Shown here in pieces: positions 57,770 through 64,000 of a DNA stretch of 64,000 bases. The stretch comes from Streptomyces liangshanensis (GTDB taxonomy: Bacteria; Actinomycetota; Actinomycetes; Streptomycetales; Streptomycetaceae). The position numbers and the translations under genes are program-made. The notes under the pieces are model-generated. The model was not told where the DNA came from. It was given only the letters and a program-made list of their open reading frames with translations, and searched no databases. The stretch covers positions 3,665,001 through 3,729,000 of the forward strand of contig NZ_CP050177.1 in the NCBI RefSeq assembly GCF_011694815.1. The letters are read 5' to 3'. How positions within the stretch are numbered: position 1 is the first letter of the stretch; each line of letters opens with the position of its first letter.

Positions 57770-59443
57770 ATGACTTCAAGCCCCTTCTCTCGCAAAGGCA
57801 CCCGGATCGCCCTCGCGATCGGTGCCACCGTCGCCGTGGTGGGTGCGGGCACCGTCACCGCGCAGGCCTCCGGCTGGTTCTCGGCCCCGTCCCACGACTT
57901 CCGCGCGACGGCCGACTCCTTCTCCGGGCACGGCACGGTGACCGGCAACGTGCTGCGGAACGACTCCGGCGCGACCTCCGTCGTACGGCACACCGATCCG
58001 TCCGACGGCGCGGTGTCGGTGGACGCGGACGGCTCGTTCACGTACACACCGAAGTCCGGCTTCAAGGGGACGGACACCTTCACCTACACCACGACGGACG
58101 CGGTGCGGCTGTACAAGGACACCGACGCGAAGGGCGCCCCGCTGCCTCCGCTCAAGGAGGTCGCCGGTCCGAACGGCACCACCACCAAGATCTCCGGCGC
58201 GGGCTACGGCTCCTCGCTCGCGCCCGTACCGGGCAAGCCCGGTCACTTCTACGGCCTCACCGACCGGGGCCCGAACGCGGACGCCCCCGACGGCAACAAG
58301 TCGGAGATGGTCACCGACTTCACGCCCCAGATAGGCGAGTTCAAGCTGGTCGACGGCAAGGCGCAGCTGGTCAAGCAGGTCACGCTGAAGGGACCCAAGA
58401 GCCTCGGCGGGGTGAAGTACAGCGGCCGCCCGCCGCACGACACCAGCGAGGTCATCGACGACGTCGACGCGACGAACGCCAACGGCGGCAAGCCCACCCC
58501 GGTCGCCAGGGACGCGTACGGGTACGACTCCGAGGGCCTGCTGGCGCTGCCGGACGGCACGTTCTGGGTCTCGGACGAGTACGGGCCGTACATCACGCAC
58601 TTCGACGCCAAGGGGTACGAGCTGGGCCGGCTGACCCCGTACCGGAACAGCCCCGACAACGCCTCCCACAAGATCGTCGGGTACCTGCCTGCCGAGCTGG
58701 CCAACCGGGTCAAGAACAAGGGCATGGAGGGCCTGACGGTCACGCCGGACGGTTCGACCCTGGTGGGCGTCATGCAGTCCGCGCTCCAGCAGCCGGACCT
58801 GGGCAGCACGAAGGCGGGCGGGGTCGCGCCCGCGCGGATCGTCACGATCGACCTGCGGACGTACCGGACCAAGCAGTACCTGTACCTGCTGGACAACCCG
58901 GGGACCACGGGCGCCGCCAACAGCGAGATCACCGCGCTGTCGAACACGAAGTTCCTCGTGGACGAGCGGGACGGCAACTTCGAGCCGTTCGCGCAGAAGT
59001 CGCTGTACGAGATCGACCTCAACGGCGCCACGGACGTCAGCGGCCTGACGCTCGGCGGCAAGTCGCCGGAGGCGTTCGTCGGGGCGGCCACCACCAACGC
59101 GGCGCTCACCGCGCTGACCGGCGCCGGGGTCCACGTCGCGCAGAAGCAGCCGTACCTCGACGTGGGCACGCTGGTGAGCCAGCTCGACCCCACGGGGGCG
59201 TACTTCGGGCACGACAAGGTGGAGGGTGTCGCCACGGCGGACGGCGGCAGGACCGTCTACCTGTCGAACGACGACGACTTCGGCATCGACACGATCGCGG
59301 TCGACCCGGACGGGAAGTGGCGGGTGCACCAGAAGGTGCTGCCGGCGACGGGGCGGACGGACAACGCGGAGATCCTGAAGGTCGACACCACGAAGCTGCC
59401 GGCCGTGCTCAAGACGGTGACGGTGACGGTGCGGGTGCGCTGA
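57770..59443 (+). CDS. Secreted esterase-like phytase-family protein
   Basis: A 557-residue secreted protein with GGGAGG 9 nt before ATG 57770. Signal peptide to about residue 34. A cadherin/Ig-like module follows (SGHGTVTGNVLRNDSG to GFKGTDTFTYTTTD). The main domain is the phytase-like (PF13449-type) propeller: FYGLTDRGPNADAPDGNKSE, AYGYDSEGLLALPDGTFWVS, DEYGPYITHFDAKGYELGRL, NKGMEGLTVTPDGSTLVGV and KVEGVATADGGRTVYLSNDD. Members hydrolyse phosphate or ester bonds in some cases. Monocistronic. Confidence 0.9.
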   Translation: MTSSPFSRKGTRIALAIGATVAVVGAGTVTAQASGWFSAPSHDFRATADSFSGHGTVTGNVLRNDSGATSVVRHTDPSDGAVSVDADGSFTYTPKSGFKGTDTFTYTTTDAVRLYKDTDAKGAPLPPLKEVAGPNGTTTKISGAGYGSSLAPVPGKPGHFYGLTDRGPNADAPDGNKSEMVTDFTPQIGEFKLVDGKAQLVKQVTLKGPKSLGGVKYSGRPPHDTSEVIDDVDATNANGGKPTPVARDAYGYDSEGLLALPDGTFWVSDEYGPYITHFDAKGYELGRLTPYRNSPDNASHKIVGYLPAELANRVKNKGMEGLTVTPDGSTLVGVMQSALQQPDLGSTKAGGVAPARIVTIDLRTYRTKQYLYLLDNPGTTGAANSEITALSNTKFLVDERDGNFEPFAQKSLYEIDLNGATDVSGLTLGGKSPEAFVGAATTNAALTALTGAGVHVAQKQPYLDVGTLVSQLDPTGAYFGHDKVEGVATADGGRTVYLSNDDDFGIDTIAVDPDGKWRVHQKVLPATGRTDNAEILKVDTTKLPAVLKTVTVTVRVR

Positions 59444-59496
59444 GGCGGGCACCGCTCCACACAGCGCTCCACACACGGCGCTCCACACGCAGACAG

Positions 59497-59525
59497 ACGC
59501 CCGGCCGGGGGAACCGGCCGGGCGT
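59497..59525 (+). terminator. Terminator after the phytase-like gene
   Basis: ACGCCCGGCCGG, loop GGGAA, CCGGCCGGGCGT: a perfect 12-bp stem followed by CCGTCTGTT. It also lies 35 nt beyond the stop of the convergent gene at 59560, so it may serve both strands. Confidence 0.85.
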
Positions 59526-59559
59526 CCGTCTGTTCAGAGCCGCGCGTCAGAACGGCACG

Positions 59560-60159
59560 TCAGATCGTCGGCGTCTCGTCGACGACCTCCTTGTGCGGCT
59601 CGACGACGAACTTCCAGCCGTCGCTGGGCTCCAGGAACCGCACGCGGGTCGGGTAGATGTCCAGGGCGCGGCGGTCGCGGTTCTGGCCGTTCGTGTTCTT
59701 CCGCCCCCGGGCCGGCTCCTCGAACAGGTCGACCTTGACGTCCGGCACCTCGACGACTTCCTCGCTCCAGCGCTGGACGACGCCCACGCCGAACGCGTCA
59801 CGCGCGGAGGAGTAGAGCGCCTCCAGGGACTCCTTCGTGCCGTTGGGCACGAAGAGGGCCAGGTTCAGGAGGACGCCGGCGCTCTGGAGGACCTCGATCT
59901 CCTCCCCCGCCTTGTCGGCGACCCAGATCCCGCGCTCCTCGGCGTTGTCCGGGAGGACGTGGCTCTCCTCACCGAATACCGTCCTGGTGGTGAAGGAACC
60001 CCCCTCGAAGTTCTTACCCGGCTCTGTGAGGAAAGCCGGGGCGTAGCAGTCGAGAGGAAGACCATCCATCTCCGCCGAGACGAAGATGCTGTCTTGGAGG
60101 CCCAACTCCGAAACCTCTTCGGCCGTAAGACGTCGAGCCGTAACCTTCTCGGTATTCAC
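59560..60159 (-). CDS. Hypothetical soluble protein
   Basis: A 199-residue protein starting at GTG 60159 with AAGGGGA 6 nt upstream. It contains VSELGLQDSIFVSAEMDGLP, NFEGGSFTTRTVFGEESHVL and LFVPNGTKESLEALYSSARD, and an Arg-rich stretch RGRKNTNGQNRDRR. Neither a signal peptide nor a membrane segment is present. Codon use is slightly less GC-rich than its neighbours. No family recognised. Confidence 0.75.
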   Translation of the reverse strand: MNTEKVTARRLTAEEVSELGLQDSIFVSAEMDGLPLDCYAPAFLTEPGKNFEGGSFTTRTVFGEESHVLPDNAEERGIWVADKAGEEIEVLQSAGVLLNLALFVPNGTKESLEALYSSARDAFGVGVVQRWSEEVVEVPDVKVDLFEEPARGRKNTNGQNRDRRALDIYPTRVRFLEPSDGWKFVVEPHKEVVDETPTI

Positions 60160-60687
60160 GCCATTCCCCTTTTTTCGCGGCGTCCTATAAACCCATCAAG
60201 ACTCTACCACGGAAACGGTCGACCAGTTCCCATTGCGTCCCATTGCGCATGCCTTCGCACGCACGGCACTTATGGTCGGGCCGTACGTGATTTGTTTCCG
60301 CGACGCGGCGGGCGGGCCCGGCCAAATAGTGTGCACCACCTGGGAGTTCGTGATCGTTGCATCGGTTCGACGGGGTAAGCGGGGGCCGTCCGCCTCCACC
60401 GGACAAGGTGATTACTTCTGACGGACGAATGAACGGTCCTGTCGAATCGTGGCCGACCATTTACGGTCGGTGGCGCCAATTCACCCGGCCACCTCATACA
60501 TATCGAGCGGCGTCATCCTGCTTTGGGCGATCTGATCCCCTTCACCCCTGCATGCATCGAATCCTTCGAGAAGAGAAAGGGATTGCGCACCGACGGGCGC
60601 ACGTGAACCTATGCCGGAACTCGTTACCCGCTCGAAGCTTTTGCTCCTTCGAGCTCTCTGTTTTCTCACGGCGGAGTGCACGGCCTC
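60160..60687. other. AT-richer intergenic region
   Basis: About 530 bp without a convincing gene, clearly less GC-rich than the rest of the window. Short minus frames (60185-60460) have no ribosome binding site. It must hold the promoter of the 59560-60159 gene. Confidence 0.5.
60630..60654 (-). terminator. Terminator-like hairpin after the VWA/metallopeptidase gene
   Basis: GCTCGAAG (60630-60637), loop CTTTTGCTC, CTTCGAGC (60647-60654), 34 nt beyond the stop of the minus-strand operon. Confidence 0.55.
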
Positions 60688-62022
60688 TCAGCCGATCGTG
60701 ACGACGCGGGCCCACTGGGGTGGCGTGTCCGGGACGTAGTCGGGGTTCTCCTCGTCCCGCTCGCGGGTGGGGCGGGGGAAGAGGCCGACGACCGTACGGC
60801 AGGGAGGCGGGGCGGAGGGCCAGGGCGTCTGGCCGTCCGTCAGGGCGACGATCACGTCCGGGCGGGGGCGCGAGCGCAGCGCGCGGGCGAAACCCGACCG
60901 GAGGTCCGTACCGCCGCCGCCGATCAGCTCCACTCCCTCGGCGCGGCACAGCGGCACCGCGATCCCGGCCGCCGCGTCGCAGGAGATCACCGACACCAGA
61001 TCGCGCCGCCCGCCCACCGCCCGCGAGATCGCCGCGACCTCCAGCAGCGCGGCGCCCAGTTCGGCGTCGCTCACCGACCCCGAGGTGTCGATCACGACGC
61101 ACACCCGGGGAGGCGTACGGCGCAGACTCGGCAGCAGCACCCCCGGCACACCGGCCGAACGGCGCGACGGGCGCCGGTAGCTGTGGTTCTCGCCCACCCC
61201 CTGCGCACTCACCGCCGAGCGGATCGCCGCCCCCAGCAACCGCCTCCACGGCTGCGGGGTGTGGAACGCCTCGTCGGCCCACCGCCGCCAGCCCGCCGGG
61301 GCGTCCCCCGGCAGCCCCTTGATCCCCTCCGCGACCCGGAAGCGGACCGCGTCGCGCTGCTGCCGGCTCAGCCCGTGCGCCCCGTCGGGCCCCAGCTCCC
61401 AGGGCCGGCGGTGCCCGTCGGCGCCGCTGCCGCAGTCCAGCCACGCCAGGTCCGCGGTGAGTGCCGACAGGGACGCCTGCCGCAGGTACTCCTCCATCAA
61501 CAGCCCGTCGGCCAGGCCCAGCAGGGACGGCATGACCACGCCGGCGGGCTGCGGCAGACCGTCGCCGTAGATGTCGTCGTTGATCTCGAAGTCGGCGGCA
61601 ATGTTACGGCGCAGGCGCTCGCCCGGCCCGTACTCCTCGTGCTCCCTGGCGTACCGCGCACCGCGCCCGTGGTGGTCCCTGAGCAGGTGAGAGACCTCGT
61701 GCACCCAGACGCCCGCCAACTCCTCGACCGGCATGCGCGCCACGAAGGCGGGCGAGACGTAACAGCGCCAGTGGGCGTCGACCGCCATCGTGGGGACCGA
61801 GCGGTCCTCCACGATGTGCAGCGCGAAGAGGGCGCTCGCCAGGTAGGGGCGGACCTTCACGGCGTGGAGCCGGGCGGCGAGCAACTTCTCCGTGTCGAGC
61901 GGGAGTTCGGGCTCGCTCGCTCTCCGGACCCGGCGCGGCGGGGTCGGGCGGGGCGCCGGGCGGGGGCGCGGCGCGCCGTCCGGCGGGGGCGGCGGCAGGG
62001 GGTGCTGGGCCCGCCCCGTCAT
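60688..62022 (-). CDS. DUF2201-type putative metallopeptidase with VWA-like domain
   Basis: A 444-residue protein. The N-terminal Pro/Arg-rich segment (1-40) is followed by a zincin-like domain with ELAGVWVHEVSHLLRDH near residue 100 (HExxH). The C-terminal VWA-like domain has VCVVIDTSGSVSDAELGAAL near 312 (DTSGS is a MIDAS motif), then GGGGTDLRSGF near 377 and VIVALTDGQTPWP near 396. Such pairs with MoxR ATPases are common and probably act in complex assembly or remodelling. ATGA overlap with the MoxR gene means coupling. Confidence 0.92.
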   Translation of the reverse strand: MTGRAQHPLPPPPPDGAPRPRPAPRPTPPRRVRRASEPELPLDTEKLLAARLHAVKVRPYLASALFALHIVEDRSVPTMAVDAHWRCYVSPAFVARMPVEELAGVWVHEVSHLLRDHHGRGARYAREHEEYGPGERLRRNIAADFEINDDIYGDGLPQPAGVVMPSLLGLADGLLMEEYLRQASLSALTADLAWLDCGSGADGHRRPWELGPDGAHGLSRQQRDAVRFRVAEGIKGLPGDAPAGWRRWADEAFHTPQPWRRLLGAAIRSAVSAQGVGENHSYRRPSRRSAGVPGVLLPSLRRTPPRVCVVIDTSGSVSDAELGAALLEVAAISRAVGGRRDLVSVISCDAAAGIAVPLCRAEGVELIGGGGTDLRSGFARALRSRPRPDVIVALTDGQTPWPSAPPPCRTVVGLFPRPTRERDEENPDYVPDTPPQWARVVTIG

Positions 62023-63347
62023 CGGCCCGCCCCCGTCGCGCGGCGCGCGTTCGCCGCCACCCGGTCCACCGACCGGTCGGCCCGCCGGGACACGTCGATC
62101 ACCCCCACCAGCCGCTCCACCGCCTCCGGCACCTCCCAGTCGTCGCGCCGCAGCGACGCCAGCACCGCCGCCGGGGCGACCAGGAGGTCAGGGGCGCCGG
62201 TCTCCAGCGCGCGGACCAGCACCGCCCAGCCCGCCTCCCACCGCGCCCGCTCGGGCCGCGCCCCGACGGCGGCCACCACCGCCTCCAGCGCGGCCTGCCG
62301 CAGATCGCCCCGCTCCGGCAGCTCGGCGGCGGCCGGGTCGGCGAGCAGCGACTCCGGGTCCGGCAGGTCCATCCGGTCCAGGTGCGCGAAGAGTTCGAGC
62401 CCGGGACCGTCGCCGACCGTGCCCCGTACCAGCAGGGCCAGCACCTCCCGGGAGACGGACGCCGCCGTGCCGAAGGCCAGCAGCGCCAGCGCGGCCTCCC
62501 AGCTCCGGGGCGACGGCCACGCACCGCCGCGCCGGGTCTCGGTGCTGGGCAGCCGGTGGATCAGCGTCGGCCGGGCCTCCAGGAATCCGCAGACCGCGCG
62601 CCGCGCGAAGGCCACGGCCTCCGGCAGCCGCGCCGGGTCCAGCCGGGGCAGCTCGGCCCGGGGCCAGACGCCACCGAGCCCGCGGACCACGACGTCCTTG
62701 TCGTGCACCCAGTACAGATGCACGAACCGGTTGGCGAGCGGCGGGCTCAGCTCCCACCCGTCCGCCGCCGACGCGCTGGGGTTGGCGGCGGCCACGATCC
62801 TTACGTCCGGGGGCAGTTGGAGCGCGCCGACCCGCCGCTCCAGGACCACCCGGAGCAGCGCGGCCTGCACGGCCGGGGTCGCCGTGGACAGCTCGTCCAG
62901 GAACAGCAACCCCCGCCCGGCGCGGACGAGTTCGACGGCCCACTGCGGCGGCGCCATCGGCACTCCGCGCACGGCGGGGTCGTCGCCGACGATGGGCAGC
63001 CCGGAGAAGTCGGTCGGCTCGTGGACGCTGGCGATCACGGTGGTCAGCGGCAGGTCGAGGGAGGCGGCGAGTTGGGTGAGGGCCGCGGTCTTGCCGATGC
63101 CGGGCTCGCCCCAGAGCAGGACGGGGAGGTCGGCCGCGACGGCCAGCGTGAGCGCTTCGAGCTGCTCGTCGGGGCGGGGCTGGGTGGTGCTGGTGCGGAG
63201 GAGGGTCAGGAGGTGGTCGGCGAGGGCCAGTTGGGGATTGGGGGTGGAAGGGGAGGTGGGGGTGGGTGTGGGGGTGGGGGTGGGGGTGGAGCGGGACGTG
63301 GAGGGCGCGGGCGCGGGCGGGAGTGTGGTGCTGGGGGGCATGGGCAT
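62019..63347 (-). CDS. MoxR-type AAA+ ATPase
   Basis: A 442-residue ATPase. The N terminus (1-40) is a Pro/Thr/Ser-rich linker with a (Pro-Thr)n stretch. Walker A is VLLWGEPGIGKTAALTQLAA near residue 77, Walker B RGLLFLDELSTA near 143, sensor 1 VRIVAAANPSASAADGWEL near 179, and the lid domain has PLANRFVHLYW. Starts at ATG 63347 or 63341 or GTG 63350 cannot be decided. It forms an operon with the VWA/metallopeptidase gene and probably with the partial gene upstream. Confidence 0.9.
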   Translation of the reverse strand: MPMPPSTTLPPAPAPSTSRSTPTPTPTPTPTSPSTPNPQLALADHLLTLLRTSTTQPRPDEQLEALTLAVAADLPVLLWGEPGIGKTAALTQLAASLDLPLTTVIASVHEPTDFSGLPIVGDDPAVRGVPMAPPQWAVELVRAGRGLLFLDELSTATPAVQAALLRVVLERRVGALQLPPDVRIVAAANPSASAADGWELSPPLANRFVHLYWVHDKDVVVRGLGGVWPRAELPRLDPARLPEAVAFARRAVCGFLEARPTLIHRLPSTETRRGGAWPSPRSWEAALALLAFGTAASVSREVLALLVRGTVGDGPGLELFAHLDRMDLPDPESLLADPAAAELPERGDLRQAALEAVVAAVGARPERARWEAGWAVLVRALETGAPDLLVAPAAVLASLRRDDWEVPEAVERLVGVIDVSRRADRSVDRVAANARRATGAGR

Positions 63348-63527
63348 CACCTTGGGTGTCGGGATGGATGAGGGGGCGTGGCGGGGCGAAGAGGGGCGTA
63401 CGGGACGGAACCGGGCGGCACGGGACGTGCTCCGGTACGGAACCGCGCTCGGGTGCGGGGCCGGTTCGGGTGCGGGGCGGGTTCGGGTTTCGGGCCTGGG
63501 TGCTCGGGTGTCGGGGTGCTCAGGCCC

Positions 63528-64000
63528 TCACGTGCTCACGTGCTGGGCGGATCGGGGTCGGCCCCGGTAGGTGTGTTTGAGGCGGGTCTCGCGCGGCGTG
63601 TGACGGTCGAGTCGGCGGCGGTGGGACGCCTTGGCGTAGTCGCCGGAGGCGGCCGCACCCCCATCCGCACCCGCGCCCGGGTACACGTCGGCGAGCCCCG
63701 CGCGGAACAGCCCGTGGTCGATGCGGCGGGCCGCGGCGGACTCCAGTTCCTCCCGCAGCGGACCGTCCCGCAGGATCGCGCCGGGACCGAGCAGGCCCTC
63801 GACCACCGCCAGCGCCCCTGCGATGTCGCCGTGGCCGAGCCGTTCCCGTACCGCCGGCAGCGCCTCCGGGTCGCGGTGCACCGCGTCGATGGCCCGCAGG
63901 CAGGGGAGTCCGGGCCCCCCGAACGCCATCAACAGCTCCTCGCGGCGCAGTTGGGCCGGGTCGTGGTCGACCGCCGCCAGCGTCCCGGCCCGCAGCGCGA
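63528..64000 (-). CDS. Partial gene upstream of the MoxR/VWA operon, 5' end outside the window
   Basis: About 157 codons to a stop at 63528; the frame is open to the window edge. Helical segments such as RAGTLAAVDHDPAQLRREEL, AIDAVHRDPEALPAVRERLG and GDIAGALAVVEGLLGPGAIL look like a tetratricopeptide or HEAT-like helical protein. The C terminus is basic and disordered. Position beside the MoxR/VWA genes suggests a third component of that system. Incomplete, so not identified. Confidence 0.6.
   Translation of the reverse strand, partial: ALRAGTLAAVDHDPAQLRREELLMAFGGPGLPCLRAIDAVHRDPEALPAVRERLGHGDIAGALAVVEGLLGPGAILRDGPLREELESAAARRIDHGLFRAGLADVYPGAGADGGAAASGDYAKASHRRRLDRHTPRETRLKHTYRGRPRSAQHVST

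Overview
The window is high-GC actinobacterial DNA and almost certainly Streptomyces. Evidence for this: GTG and TTG starts are common, the codons are strongly GC3-biased, a complete conservon operon (cvnA-B-C-D) and a mycothiol-pathway amidase are present, and there is a remnant of a linear-replicon terminal protein (Tpg). No rRNA is present. The only intact RNA gene seen is one tRNA-Gly(CCC).

Region 1 (1-1070): the start of dcd (dCTP deaminase), a small zinc-ribbon protein, and tRNA-Gly(CCC) followed by its terminator. Region 2 (1024-11345) is a composite island built onto that tRNA. Three extra copies of the last 44 nt of the tRNA (7251-7294, 8619-8662, 11302-11345), each followed by its own terminator hairpin, divide it into three segments. 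Segment A holds a possible PD-(D/E)XK protein, a dead ISAs1-type transposase, a DUF302-like protein, a frameshifted Tpg remnant and a secreted GH27 alpha-galactosidase. Segment B holds a 34-codon acidic peptide gene and a frameshifted small gene, each with a strong hairpin after it. Segment C holds a dead HATPase gene, an orphan type I-E-like CRISPR remnant, and a divergent GlxA-type regulator with a saccharopine-dehydrogenase-like enzyme. No intact integrase was found.

Region 3 (11400-25937) is a mosaic: a repeat-bearing lipoprotein, a CPBP protease, a secreted beta-propeller, a PA14/FnIII exoprotein, a DinB-like protein, CutA, a second CRISPR remnant, a C39-like peptidase, a stand-alone GyrB-like ATPase without TOPRIM, chimeric gene debris, a DUF4259 protein, and a divergent pair (24391-25937) that may be a conflict-system component. 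Region 4 (26085-32721) is a polymorphic toxin operon: SseB-like protein, helical WXG-like partner, a 1,607-residue RHS/YD-repeat protein with a His-rich C-terminal toxin candidate, an immunity candidate and a terminator.

Region 5 (32762-48634): conservon cvnABCD, a SMI1/KNR4 protein, an Mca-like amidase, a CmtR-like metal sensor with a CDF exporter, an APC permease, several small SUKH/immunity-like or unknown proteins, a methyltransferase carrying a (Pro-Thr)n tract, an AbiEii-type nucleotidyltransferase with a coupled partner, and a WYL regulator. Region 6 (48756-64000): NIPSNAP protein, NodB deacetylase, F5/8C-type protein, lipoprotein, DUF1877 protein, Fe-S photolyase-like protein, a second PA14/FnIII exoprotein, a phytase-like esterase, and a MoxR ATPase/VWA-metallopeptidase operon whose upstream gene runs off the window.

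All family assignments come from reading motifs and translated sequence by eye. No database search was possible. The best candidates for new biology are the serial tRNA-Gly att scars with their cargo, the isolated acidic micro-gene, the two orphan CRISPR remnants with matching geometry, and the RHS toxin/immunity end.
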